Shown: positions 45,833 through 57,419 of the stretch, in pieces | Numbering within the stretch: the stretch's first letter is position 1 | Layout of the letters: the number at the start of each line of letters is the position of its first letter | Assembly (NCBI GenBank): GCA_964017045.1 | Contig: OZ024796.1 | Location: forward strand, 23,251,010-23,315,009 | DNA from: Omphiscola glabra | Lineage: Eukaryota; Mollusca; Gastropoda; Lymnaeidae | Length of the DNA: 64,000 bases | Reading direction: 5' to 3' | Notes under the pieces: model-generated | Database searches by the model: none | What the model saw: the letters and a program-made list of their open reading frames with translations, nothing else | Told to the model about the DNA's origin: nothing | Position numbers and translations under genes: made by a program

Positions 45833-46267
45833 CACAGTCAGAGTCAGAGTAATAGTCACAGTCACGGTGAGAGTCACAGTCAGAGGCACAGTCAGAGTCA
45901 CGGTCAGAGTCACAGTCAGAGTCACAGTCAGAGTCACAGTCAGAGTCACAGTCAGAGTCACAGTCAGAGTCACAGTCAGAGTCACAGTCAGAGTCACAGT
46001 CAGAGTCACAGTCACAGACACAGTCAGAGCCACAGTCAGAGTCACAGTCAGAGTCACAGTCAGAGTCACAGTCAGAGCCACAGTCAGAGCCACAGTCAGA
46101 GTCACAGTCAGAGCCACAGTGAGAGTCATAGTCAGACTCATAGTCACAGTCACAGTCACGGTGAGAGTCACAGTCAGAGGCACAGTCAGAGCCACAGTCA
46201 GAGCCACAGTCAGAGTCATAGTCAGAATCATAGTCACAGTCACGGTCAGAGTCACAGTCAGAGTCAT
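45833..46267. repeat. 12-bp minisatellite
   Basis: About 36 copies of CACAGTCAGAGT with occasional CACGGT, GCCACA and CATAGT variants. Frames of 167-176 codons (HSQS, VRVT and TLTV repeats) are period artefacts. Confidence 0.96.
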
Positions 46268-46337
46268 TGGGGGAAAAAAAGAATCATCGTTGATATTTGT
46301 TATGGTTGTCATGCCACAATATCTCGTAAGACTTCAT

Positions 46338-47147
46338 AAAAACAAGATATACATTTGTTGTATCATATAAAAAGATATACATTTGTTGTATCATTTAACA
46401 AGATATACATTCGTTGTGTCTTATAACAAGATATACATTTGTTGTGTCATATAGCAAGATATAAATTTGTTGTATCATATAACAAGATATACATTTGTTG
46501 TGTCATATAACAAGATACACATTTGTTGTATTATATAACAAGATATACATTTGTTGTATCATATAACACGATATACATTTGTTGTATCATTTAACAAGAT
46601 ATAAATTTGTTGTATCATTTAACAAGTTGTACATTTGTTGTGTCATATAACAAGATATACATTTGTTGTATCATTTAACAAGATATACATTTGTTGTGTC
46701 ATATAACAAGATACACATTTGTTGTATCATATAACAAGATACACATTTGTTGTATCATATAACAAGATATACATTTGTTGTGTCATATAACAAGATATAC
46801 ATTTGTTGTATCATATAACACGATATACATTTGTTGTATCATTTAACAAGATATAAATTTGTTGTATCATTTAACAAGTTGTACATTTGTTGTGTCATAT
46901 AACAAGATATACATTTGTTGTATCATTTAACAAGATATACATTTGTTGTGTCATATAACAAGATACACATTTGTTGTATCATATAACAAGATATACATTT
47001 GTTGAGTCATATAACAAGATACACATTTGTTGTGTCATATAACAAGATATACATTTGTTGTGTCATATAACAAGATACACATTTGCTGTATCATATAACA
47101 AGATACACATTTGTTGTATCATATAACAAGATATACATTAGTTGTGT
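46338..47147. repeat. 28-bp minisatellite with a 9-unit duplication
   Basis: About 29 copies of a 28-bp unit with core ACAAGATATACATTTGTTGT. A run of variants, including AACACGATATAC and AACAAGTTGTAC, occurs at 46565 and again at 46817, exactly 252 bp (nine units) later. Confidence 0.95.
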
Positions 47148-47199
47148 CAAATAAACAAATATAGGACAACGGAATATAAAAAAAAGAAAAGGGGAAAAA

Positions 47200-47389
47200 A
47201 TTGCCATGGAATAAATAATGAGTAACAATGATTGAGGCTTGTGCCTACATTCCTCCAGTTCGTGCCCCAGTCGACGCCTTTCTAAAGTCGCAAGATGCCC
47301 AGATGACGCTCTGACTGACTCGTGTACACGTCGCCTGCGTAATGCCCGCCTAACGATTCTAACACATTTAACTGGCAACATTACAACTC
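47200..47389 (-). other. Candidate exon (weak)
   Basis: On the minus strand a pyrimidine-rich stretch ends CTTTTTACAG at 47390-47399, followed by a frame rich in arginine (RRALRRRRVHES then LERRRLGHELEEC). The region is unique sequence between two minisatellites. The open frame runs on into the minisatellite, so no natural stop can be fixed. The function is unrecognised. It may be a decayed or chance exon. Confidence 0.3.
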
Positions 47390-48127
47390 CTGTAAAAAGA
47401 TAAACAAAAGAAAAAAAAATAATAATAATTAGAAATATTAATTTAAAGTTTAAAAAAATATTATAATTTTTTTTTTTAAAGTCTGAGTCGTTTGTGTTTA
47501 TTGAATCCACCACGGTGCCATGCGCCGTCCAAGCTTTGTAGAACAGAAATAAAAAGTGTGTGCTTTGGTTGGGGGTGGGGGGGAAGGGTAGCTCGGTCGC
47601 TCTCAGCTGGCTCAGAATCAATGAAACACAGAAACGGGAGGTGATGGGTGGTAGGGACGGAGAGACTTGGGTGGAACGCAAGAGAGAGAGAGAGAGAGGT
47701 GGGGGGGGGAAGAGAGAAGGTGTGGAACAAGTGGAGATCGATCCTCGTGGCCAGCTAAAACTCCGCGTTGCTATGGCAGCCACGTGACCACGTGACTGAC
47801 ACTCGGACGGAAAGGCAAATAAATATTTTATTAAGGGAATTGTCACGTGATGTTAATGAAGGTCCAACGGAGGCGGATTGTTTACCGGGGCCATCTCCGG
47901 GATCACCGGTGCTGACTTCACGAGGCCCTCTGGCGGTGTATCCATCTGAGGTCATGGTGTCGACCCATTTACCTTTCATTATTGTTTCTTGGATGATCGC
48001 TTTGATTTGTTTCATTAAAATGAGATAACGCCCCCCCCCCCCCCCCCAGACGGAAGGCCCACATAAAGGAAAGTTTTTAATTGGCTTGGAGGGCCGGCCC
48101 ACATAAAGAACATTTTATCATTGTAAT
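47390..48127. other. Unique island, possible gene fragment
   Basis: About 700 bp of non-repetitive sequence. At 47850-48010 both strands are open: the plus frame has EGPTEADCLPGPSPGSP and the minus frame has TSDGYTARGPREVSTGDPGD. An AATAAA on the minus strand lies at about 47826-47831. Only one strand could be coding and nothing decides which. C run at 48031-48048. Confidence 0.35.
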
Positions 48128-48131
48128 GATC

Positions 48132-49143
48132 GTCATATTTAGCTCATATGTAAATCTGAGGCTTTAGCGTATTTAGCTCACATGTAAATCTGAGGCAGAT
48201 TGTGAGACCTTAAGCTTTAGCGTATTTAGCTCACATGTAAATCTTATTCAGATTGTGAGATCCTAAGCTTTAGTGTATTTAGCTCATATGTAAATCTGAG
48301 GCAGATTGTGAGATCCTAAGCTTAACATATTTAGCTCATATGTAAATATTAGGCATATTGTGAGACCCTAAGCTTTAGCGTATTTAGCTCATATGTAAAT
48401 CTGAGGCAGATTGTGAGACCCTAAGCTTTAGCGTATTTAGCTCATATGTAAATCTGAGGCAGATTGTGAGACCCTAAGCTTTAGCGTATTTAGCTCATAT
48501 GTAAATCTGAGGCAGATTGTGAGACCCTAAGCTTTAGCGTATTTAGCTCATATGTAAATCTGAGGCAGATTGTGAGATCCTAAGCTTTAGCGTATTTAGC
48601 TCATATGTAAATCTGAGGCAGATTGTGAGACCCTAAGCTTTAGCGTATTTAGCTCATATGTAAATATTAGGCAGATTGTGAGACCCTAAGCTTTAGCGTA
48701 TTTAGCTCATATGTAAATCTGAGGCAGATTGTGAGACCCTAAGCTTTAGCGTATTTAGCTCATATGTAAATCTGAGGCAGATTGTGAGACCCTAAGCTTT
48801 AGCGTATTTAGCTCATATGTAAATCTGAGGCAGATTGTGAGACCCTAAGCTTTAGCGTATTTAGTTCATATGTAAATCTGAGGCAGATTGTGAGACCCTA
48901 AGCTTAACATATTTAGCTCATATGTAAATATTAGGCAGATTGTGAGACCCTAAGCTTTAGTGTATTTAGCTCATATGTAAATCTGAGGCAGATTGTGAGA
49001 CCCTAAGCTTTAGCGTATTTAGCTCATATGTAAATCTGAGGCAGATTGTGAGACCCTAAGCTTAACATATTTAGCTCATATGTAAATATTAGGCAGATTG
49101 TGAGAGCCAAAGCTTAACGTATTTAGCTCATACGTAAATCTTA
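48132..49143. repeat. 53-bp minisatellite, about 1 kb
   Basis: About nineteen copies of a 53-bp unit with core CTCATATGTAAATCTGAGGC, then AGATTGTGAGACCCTAAG. A deletion variant (CTTAACATATTT with AAATATTAGGC) recurs at about 48320, 48903 and 49061. Confidence 0.95.
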
Positions 49144-49261
49144 GAGTCTGAGACCCTAATCTGCAGCTTATACGTAAATCCGGCACTACCAAAGGTGATA
49201 CGGACAAAAGTTAATCTACCAACTATGAATGCAGGAAGAAATAAAATTTAAAAATTCAAAA

Positions 49262-49710
49262 TCAGCAGGGGTCTCAAAAGTCACGAAAGGGGGACTCCAA
49301 AAGTTGCGGCATGGGTCTCCAAAAGTCAATTCAGTTGGAGTTCCAAAAGTCATGGAAGGGGCCTCCAAACGTCACGACAGGGGACGCCAAAAGACATGGT
49401 AGTGGCCTCCAAAAGCACGGCTGAGGCCTACAAAAGTCATGGTATGGGCCCTTCAAGAGTCACGGCAGGGGGGCCACCAAAAGTCCCAGCTGGGGCCTCC
49501 AAAAGTCCCGGTTCGGGCCTCCTAAAATCCCGGCAAGGGCCACCAAAAGTCCCGGCTGGGGCCTCCTAAAGTCCCGGCAGTGGCCTCCAAAAGTCCCGAC
49601 TGGGGCCTCCAAAAGTCTCGGCTCGGGCCTCCTAAAGTCCCGGCAGGGGCCTCCAAAAGTCCCGGCTGTGGCCTCCAAAAGCACGACAGGGGCCTCCGAA
49701 ATTCACATGA
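49262..49710. repeat. Irregular 22-30-bp minisatellite
   Basis: About eighteen copies of a unit based on GGCCTCCAAAAGTCCCGGC with variable spacing; the left half is more diverged. The minus-strand frames are artefacts. Confidence 0.9.
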
Positions 49711-50828
49711 CGGCGCCGCCTGCATCCATGCACACTTCCGAAAAAATAAATAAACCTTGAAATTTGTATTCTTATTTAAAAGTCAGAAACGCGATGAGCC
49801 CCAGTGATGAATTTAACCCTGGGATGACCTTTCACCTTTAGTGAGGGGCATCAAGTTGATCTATTGTCTAGTCTCTCCTGACATTTCTGACTCGCGTAAC
49901 AACGTGACCTGTCATCGGCATGGGTAGTTGTATTAGAATTATCACGTGGTGTTATTTGGTCATGCCATTGTAATCACAGTTTTTATTAGTGCTTAACGCA
50001 TTTAAAAATGGGTCGTTTTTATCAGTGGACAACTGGCTTTTGGCCATTTGTCCTATTCAGTTGTGAGTCGTAAACATTTCAGTGAGAGACTACAAAATAT
50101 ATATTTAAAAAAAAAAAGTAATGATTATTTTAAGAAAAGTTTGATATAATTTTATCCAAATTGGCATCACTGTGATTTATCTCTCAAACTTACACCTATC
50201 ATACAGAAGAGTAACCCCCAAATAATATTAGTTTATGTTTGCGACACCACGGCGTATTTGAAATGTCCTGAAGTGTGGGCATTTCAAAAAATTTTCGTGT
50301 TCCAAGTTTCAAAAAATAAATAAATAAATAAATAAAAAAAATTTGACCTTCATTTAAAGGGTCAGCATTTCGACAATGACGTGTCTTTGGGTTTTTTTCC
50401 TTCCAGGCCAATCACTTTCATATAAATTCTCAAATCCCCCAATGTAACTTCAATTGTCAAAGGTGTCATTCATTGCATTAACAACGCTTACCAAACGTTG
50501 TTGTTGGGGGGGGGGGGGGGTGTTTCACTTTTAAAAAAAAAATATAATAATTTTTACCAAGAGTATTGAATGCAAGGGAGATAATTAGAAATGAGGGGTG
50601 TTGCTTGAAAAGCGAGATCACCTGTTAAGATATAAGACCAGTAAGAAAGGGTATTTACAATTGCAATATGCACTTACAAGGTGCACAAGAAAATTACGAC
50701 GCGCAAATAACGCGACCGAATCGAAAACCAAGTAAGAGATGATGCAGGACATTCAAAAGAATCAACAATAAAATATTTAAAAATCTGAAATAAAATGAAT
50801 GAGATATTAAATATAAAAGGATTTTTTT
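49711..50828. other. Intergenic DNA, no gene seen
   Basis: Mostly unique. It holds an (AAAT)n patch at 50316-50336 and a G run at 50507-50521. No motif-bearing frame. Confidence 0.5.
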
Positions 50829-50914
50829 AAAAAGAAAGAAAGAAAAGAAAAGAAAGAAAAGAAGGGAAGAAAAGAAATAAAGAAATAAGAGACAGAAAGA
50901 AAGGAAGAAAGAAC

Positions 50915-50945
<31 letters not shown>

Positions 50946-51267
50946 AAAAAAGAAAGAAAAAAAGAAAGAAAGAAAAGAAAGAAAGAAAAGAAAAAAAGAA
51001 GGAAGAAAAGAGAAAAGAAAAGAAAGAAAGAAAAAAAAGTAGAAAGAAAAGAAAAAAGAAAGGAAAGAAAGAAAGAAAGCAAAGAAAGAAAGAAAGAAAA
51101 GAAAAAAAGAAGGAAGAAAAGAGAAAAGAAAAGAAAGAAAGAAAAAAAAAAGTAGAAAGAAAAGAAAAAAGAAAGGAAAGAAAGAAAGATAGAAAGAAAG
51201 AAAAGAAAGGAAAGGAAAGAAAGGAAAGAAAAGAAAGAAAGAAAGAAAGAAAAGAAAGAAAGAAAGA
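50829..51267. repeat. Polypurine (AAAG)n tract, 440 bp
   Basis: Almost uninterrupted A/G on the plus strand. A block of about 95 bp containing AAAAGTAGAAAGAAAAG is duplicated at about 50982 and 51097. Minus-strand phenylalanine/leucine/serine frames of up to 239 codons are artefacts. Confidence 0.96.
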
Positions 51268-51487
51268 CGCTTTCCCAAAAATGTGAGATAAAGCATATAA
51301 GAAATGTGCCCACAAAAATTCAGTGTTTTTTTTACAGTCACGTGACTTTTAAAAGAAAAGGCGTAGGGCGCCCATGAAATGTAATGATTATGATTTAGTA
51401 TGACTTTTTCCACTTCTTAGGTTACACTGTCCGTTTGTTAGCTTGCGTGTGGTCAACCCGCGCAAAGAAACTATAACAAGCAGAAGA

Positions 51488-51857
51488 AAACACAAACATC
51501 AACAGAGACACCTTAACAAAAACATCAACAGAGACACCTTAACAAAAACATCAACAGAGACACCTTAACAAAAACATCAACAGAGAAACCTTAACAAAAA
51601 CATCAACAGAGACACCTTAACAAAAACATCAACAGAGACACCTTAACAAAAACATCAACAGAGACACCTTAACAAAAACATCAACAGAGACACCTTAACA
51701 AAAACATCAACAGAGACACCTTAACAAAAACATCAACAGAGACACCTTAACAAAAATATCAACAGAGACACCTTAACAAAAACATCAACAGAGACACCTT
51801 AACAAAAACATCAACAGAGACACCTTAACAAAAACATCAACAGAGACACCTTAACAA
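51488..51857. repeat. 26-bp minisatellite
   Basis: Fourteen almost identical copies of a 26-bp unit with core ACATCAACAGAGACACCTTA. It is among the most homogeneous arrays in the window. Confidence 0.96.
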
Positions 51858-52526
51858 CCCACCGCACTCTGTCCGTCCCCCCCCCCCCCCACACACACAC
51901 ACATTTTTCCACATCTTAGCATTTCAATCGCTCCACTGAATAGATGCAATTTTGACAAAAATCAGCAACAACAAAAAAATGCAAGAACAACAAACAAACA
52001 AACAAAAAAAACATCAAACAGTTCTTGGGTTCGTGTTTTGACAGAGTGAGCTGTTAGTTAACGAACAGGAAGACACGCCCCCATTCGGCCAAATGACAGA
52101 TGGTATTGATTGTACAACAGGTGCCTTTGAAGGGAAGCCAACGTAAAACGGGCATGAGGCAGAAGGGTGGAGGCGGGGGGGGGGGGGGTGACAGAAGACG
52201 AAGAAGAAGACATCCTCTAAACCCCAAAGAGGAAAAAAAAAAAGTGTTTCAGGAGAGATAAGAGCTGTGGAATTTGGGTAGCAGCCCACCCCCCCCCCCC
52301 CCTAGATGACATCATATAATGAATCATTTAAGGACAGCTGCTAGCGTCATTGCGGAGATTATGATAGGTAAATATTACCGTTGGATAATCTAACCGTGGC
52401 AAGGGCGGCGATCGGTGCACCCGACATTTGGCTTTCAAGGTAGCTGGGGATCGCAGTTTGGTCTTAAACAGAGAGATTTAGGAATGTGTTGGCGAAGACG
52501 TCTTAATGTTTTGTTTCATCTGATTT
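51858..52526. other. Intergenic DNA, no confident gene
   Basis: C runs at 51878-51890 and 52290-52302, G run at 52176-52188. The 91-codon minus frame at 52014-52289 has no recognised motif. Confidence 0.45.
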
Positions 52527-53020
52527 TACAAGACCTCAGACACCAGAGATTCAGTCACAAGATCTCAGACACCATGAGATTCAGTCACAGGATCTCAGAC
52601 ACCATGAGATTCAGTCACAAGATCTCAGACACCATGAGATTCAGTCACAAGATCTCAGACACCATGAGATTCAGTCACAAGATCTCAGACACCATGAGAT
52701 TCAGTCACAAGATCTCAGACACCATGAGATTCAGTCACAAGATCTCAGACACCAGAGATTATGTCACAAGATCTCAGACACCATGAGATTCGGTCGCAAG
52801 ATCTCAGACACCATGATATTTCGGTCACAAGATCTCAGACACCATGAGATTCAGTCACAAGATCTCAGACACCAGATATTCGGTCACACGATCTCAGACA
52901 CCAGAGATTCAGTCACAAGATCTCAGACACCATGAGATTCGGTCACAAGATCTCAGACACCATGAGATTCAGTCACAAGATCTCAGACACCATGAGATTC
53001 CGTCACAAGATCTCAGACAC
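52527..53020. repeat. 30-bp minisatellite
   Basis: About sixteen copies of a 30-bp unit with core ACAAGATCTCAGACACCATG. Units shortened by a few bases (missing ATG) break the phase. It ends in a C run at 53021-53030. Confidence 0.95.
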
Positions 53021-53138
53021 CCCCCCCCCCCACACACACGTACACGTAACAAGCGCTTTTAAATTTAAATGATTTTTTGTTTGTGTGCGCTTAAGTTCCT
53101 TTCCGTGTAGCAGTCACTTGTACTAATACATTTGATTT

Positions 53139-53395
53139 GTCACAGGGCTGTCACAAGGAAGTGAACCTGCTGATTGTCGCAGGGCTGTCACAAGGAGGGG
53201 AACCTGGTGATCGTCGCAGGGCTGTCACAAGGAGGTGAACCCGTTGATCGTCGCGAGGATTCTCACAAGGAGGGGAGCCCGCTAGAGTTCTCACAAGGAG
53301 GGGAGCCCGCTAGAGTTCTCACAAGGAGGGGAGCCCGCTAGAGTTCTCACAAGGAGGGGAGCCCGCTAGAGTTCTCACAAGGATATGAACCTGTT
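53139..53395. repeat. Two-part minisatellite, 37 bp then 28 bp
   Basis: Three copies of a 37-bp unit (GCAGGGCTGTCACAAGGAGG) grade into four copies of a 28-bp unit (GAGTTCTCACAAGGAGGGGA). The shared CACAAGGAGGGGA word shows that the second array derives from the first. A palindromic CCTGTTAACAGG follows at about 53390. Confidence 0.9.
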
Positions 53396-53817
53396 AACAG
53401 GTTAACAGTTAACAAAACAAGAGATCTCTTTTGACCGTTCTTGTGAAGCAAGAGCCGTTAAGAAGCTTGTGATGTCATTTACTGACACTTGACAGCCGCT
53501 CCATCTATGCTGGCTCAGCGTTGTATGCGGCGAAATTTCGCCAGTGTTTTTTGTTTGTTTGTTTTTTTTTAAATTCATTTTCTTCTGTTAAATGAGATGA
53601 ATTTGTATAACACTGTTTTAATCATATCTTAGCTATTCCACCATAACCAAAGAGTGACTGGAATGAAACATTTTTTTTTTTTAATTTTAATTGACTAATT
53701 CAAAAAAAAAAAAAAAAAAAAAAAAAGGAGGTCTGAATTGGTTGTTTATTTTATTCAGTTAAACGAATGCATTTTAATTTGTGCGCAAAATCAACTGCGT
53801 ACTTTTTTTTTTTTTAG
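53396..53817. other. Unique spacer with long A/T runs
   Basis: T runs at 53562-53570 and 53671-53682 and an A run at 53703-53726. The final stretch is a T-rich tract leading into the candidate acceptor at 53816-53817. Confidence 0.5.
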
Positions 53818-53935
53818 AATTAAGCATCGTTCTCGTGGACAAACGCGGAGGTCTGAGGGTATGAGATTACTCACTTATGACCCCGCCAGTACATTGGAAT
53901 TGAGGACTCGTTTCTCAGATATTGAAGGAGAGTAA
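53818..53935 (+). CDS. Candidate terminal coding exon, unknown protein
   Basis: A long T tract ends in AG at 53816-53817, a strong acceptor. The following 118 nt are open and stop at TAA 53933-53935, giving IKHRSRGQTRRSEG, then MRLLTYDPAS and ending FSDIEGE. The frame begins in the last base of a split codon. The peptide has balanced composition, unlike the repeat artefacts nearby, with a basic start and an acidic end. I do not recognise the protein. No upstream exon of the same gene was identified and no AATAAA lies close downstream. A chance frame after a T tract is the main alternative. Confidence 0.4.
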
Positions 53936-54046
53936 AACTTCACGACAATCTAGCCACATTCCACGAACATCTAGGTAATCATTTTTTGGAAACAATGTTA
54001 ATGTGGGGCCCAATGAGTCCCTCCCATCCTCTCCACATGTTACACC

Positions 54047-54293
54047 AAAACAATCCCCTGCCGATTCCTTAATATTTCTCATGCCCCTGCCGATTCCTTA
54101 ATATTTCTCATGCCCCTGCCGATTCCTTAATATTTCTCATGCCCCTGCCGATTCCTTAATATTTCTCATGCCCCTGCCGATTCCTTAATATTTCTCATGC
54201 CCCTGCCGATTCCTTAATATTTCTCATGCCCCTGCCGATTCCTTAATATTTCTCATGCCCCTGCCGATTCCTTAATATTTCTCACACCCCTGC
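54047..54293. repeat. 29-bp minisatellite
   Basis: Eight nearly identical copies of a 29-bp unit with core CCCCTGCCGATTCCTTAATA. Very homogeneous, so recent. Confidence 0.96.
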
Positions 54294-54952
54294 CAGTGAC
54301 CCCCACCTCCCCATATTTTCACTACGCACACTTCAGTTCACGTTACGTGGTTAGTACACAATGACTTAACATATTCACAAGCCGTAACAAATAATAATTT
54401 TAAAACACTAAAAGTCCATGTTACATGGGTTCTCAGCATTTCCGGGAAAGGGTATAGTGGGGTCACTGGGCTGCATTTCCTTTGAAATTTTATTATATAT
54501 ATTTAAAAACTTGATTTAAAGAAGGGGGACCGTGGCCTTCATCTGACTGGCAATAGGGGTCAATGAAACAAACTCCTTGGAGAACCTCGATATATTATAT
54601 GGCGAACGGTCCTTAGGCCTTGATTCAAGGTCGGCCTGGACCAAGTGTCTCTCAAAAGGTAACGTATAGCTTTGTATCTAAGCTCCACACTCCAGTCAAG
54701 CAGCAAGTCAGATTGGTTTGTGATTGCTGGAAAGGTGATAAGGTCAAAATATCAAAGTGTGTCTATTGATTTAATAATGTCTGAGAATGCTTCTCTTGAC
54801 TTGTGGTGAATCAAAATTCCCAGGTCTGGAAAAGGAAAAGTGTTGGGGATTGGGGGGGGGGGGGGTGTGGGAGGCGGGTGTAAATAATTTCAGTTATAGC
54901 TGGCATTTTATTGTGTAAAGTGTTGCTTTTTTTAAAAAAATCATATAACTAT
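54294..54952. other. Intergenic DNA, no gene seen
   Basis: Possible relic transposon between GGGTTCTCAGC (54428) and GGAGAACC (54580), without a convincing duplication. G run at 54850-54864. Confidence 0.4.
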
Positions 54953-56117
54953 GCATTATTCGCCGAGAGTACACATATTCATTATTCACTGAGAGTACAC
55001 ATATTCATTATTCACTGAGAATACACATATGCATTATTCGCTGAGAGTACACATATTCATTATTCACTGAGAGTACACATATGCATTATTCGCTGAGAAT
55101 ACACATATGCATTATTCGCTGAGAGTACACATATTCATTATTCACTGAGAGTACACAGATGCATTATTCGCTGAGAGTACACATATGCATTATTCGCTGA
55201 GAATACACGTATGCATTATTCGCTGAGAGTACATATGCATTATTCGCTGAGAGTACACATATGCATTATTCGCTGAGAATACACATATGCATTATTCGCT
55301 GAGAGTACATAGATGCATTATTCGCTGAGAGTACACAGATGCATTATTCGCTGAGAATACACATATGCATTATTCGCTGAGAGTACATAGATGCATTATT
55401 CGCTGAGAGTACACACATGCATTATTCGCTGAGAGTACACATATGCATTATTCGCTGAGAGTACATAGATGCATTATTCGCTGAGAGTACACATATTCAT
55501 TATTCGCTGAGAATACACATATGCATTATTCGCTGAGAGTACATAGATGCATTATTCGCTGAGAGTACACACATGCATTATTCACTGAGAGTACACATAT
55601 GCATTATTCGCTGAGAGTACACATATGCATTATTCGCTGAGAGTACACATATGCATTATTCGCTGAGAGTACACAGATGCATTATTCGCTGAGAGTACAC
55701 AGATGCATTATTCGCTGAGAGTACACAGATGCATTATTCGCTGAGAGTACACAGATGCATTATTCGCTGAGAGTACACAGATGCATTATTCGCTGAGAGT
55801 ACACACATGCATTATTCGCTGAGAGTACACAGATGCATTATTCGCTGAGAGTACACACATGCATTATTCGCTGAGAGTACACAGATGCATTATTCGCTGA
55901 GAGTACACACATGCATTATTCGCTGAGAGTACACAGATGCATTATTCGCTGAGAGTACACACATGCATTATTCGCTGAGAGTACACAGATGCATTATTCG
56001 CTGAGAGTACACACATGCATTATTCGCTGAGAGTACACATATGCATTATTCGCTGAGAGTACACAGATGCATTATTCGCTGAGAGTACACACATGCATTA
56101 TTCGCTGAGAGTACACA
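54953..56117. repeat. 26-bp minisatellite, 1.16 kb
   Basis: About 45 copies of a 26-bp unit with core GCATTATTCGCTGAGAGTAC. The left third has mixed ACATAT, ATTCAC and GAATAC variants. The right third alternates ACAGAT and ACACAT units as 52-bp dimers. It is the longest array in the window. Confidence 0.97.
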
Positions 56118-56712
56118 TAGATAGCTGGTTGCATCATTGCCAGATTTGCCTATGCGCCAAGTGGATGTCTTTTTTATTGTGGAGCTGGTGGAAATATAGA
56201 TGGATATGTGGATGAGGTGGAGGTCCAATAAAATTATTCATTATAGGGGAAAATTCCGTCGAATCTCTTACATCCAATAGTTATCTGTCTGCGGATGTGT
56301 GTGGGCTTTCTATTATTTCTTTTCGAGCATTTTTTTGCTCTTGTTAAGCAATGCATGGTTTTCAGAAAGAATCTTTAAAAATAATAATAAAGTCTCCGTG
56401 AAGCAATTCGTACACTAAACAGAAACAAACACCCTATTCATCTGTCACGGTGTGGTGATGTTCCGAGAGTCCAATACACTATTGGCAACAACACAATTCT
56501 CGGTTTAAACTTCGCCGGCTGCGTGCCGCCCGTGGTGAGGATCGCAATGAGACACCATTAGACTGTTGTAAATTCATAGCTGATGTTTCAACTAAAATGG
56601 AAGATACCCAGAATGTTAATGATCCAATAAAAATTTTTTAAAAATTGCGCATGCCCCTTTTGTGTTTACGGAAGTTAAGATCTGTTAGTTCAGCCACCTA
56701 CCTATAAAGATG
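56118..56712. other. Unique spacer, no gene seen
   Basis: No recognised feature; AT-rich in the centre. Confidence 0.45.
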
Positions 56713-56941
56713 CGTCTCCGGAAATGAGTTCGAAAGAAATTGGTTCCAAGGAAGTTCATTCGAGCGGAACTTTGTTTGGAAGGAAGTTGGCTAAAACGGA
56801 GATGAGATCGAAATGGGGAAAAGTGTAAATTTTTAAATAAAATTTAATTTTATTAATTTTTCGCCCCCCCCCCCGCCCCCCATTATCTCATCACAAGTTT
56901 CCGTTCCAACAATTTTCCTTTCCAACAAATTTCCGGTAAGC
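56713..56941. mobile_element. Diverged relative of the foldback MITE
   Basis: Begins CGTCTCCGGAAATGAGTTCG and ends, from the other strand, GCTTACCGGAAATTTG. The arms share the CCGGAAAT word and repeated GTTCCAA/TTGGAA words of the foldback family. Flanks ATAAAGATG and ATACAAAAA match at five of nine positions. C run at 56864-56873. Confidence 0.65.
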
Positions 56942-57170
56942 ATACAAAAATAATGACGTGTGTACTCAGGAAAAGTGTGCCTCGTTCAGGCTGCCCAGAT
57001 ACAATTTAGAGTGATACTCTTTTAATATACAAATATAAGAGGCTAATATGTTAATTTGATTCACCTGAGTGTAGTCTGGAAATTATTAATGTGATACACT
57101 GTCGGTTGGACAAGATACTAATATGATTTATCTTAGATTGGCCAAGATGCAAAATGGATATATATGTCAG

Positions 57171-57412
57171 CTGCTACGATACAAACATGATACAAATGTC
57201 AGTAGTTATGATACAAACATGATATAAATGTCAGTTGTTATGATACAAACATGCTACAAATGTCAGTTGTTATGATACAAACATGATACAAATGTCAGTT
57301 GTTATGATACAAACATGATAATTTCAGTTGTTATGATACAAACATGATACAAATGTCAGTTGTTATGATGCAAACATGATACAAATGCCAGTTGTTATGA
57401 TGCAAGTGAAAT
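57171..57412. repeat. 32-bp minisatellite
   Basis: About seven copies of a 32-bp unit with core ATACAAATGTCAGTTGTTAT. Confidence 0.93.
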
Positions 57413-57419
57413 ACAAGCA

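Noticed and set aside
45788..46370. Ser/His/Gln-rich and Thr/Val-rich frames of about 170 codons
   Set aside because: Artefacts of the 12-bp repeat, open on both strands.
47091..47846. 251-codon minus-strand frame taken as one gene
   Set aside because: It crosses a minisatellite, a T-rich intron-like stretch and a low-complexity GA tract. At most a part (47200-47389) could be an exon.
48132..49143. CRISPR-like or telomeric repeat
   Set aside because: The 53-bp units are contiguous without unique spacers, and there is no telomere motif.
50694..51413. 239-codon Phe/Leu/Ser-rich putative membrane protein
   Set aside because: Encoded by the polypurine tract; homopolymeric composition without a family motif.
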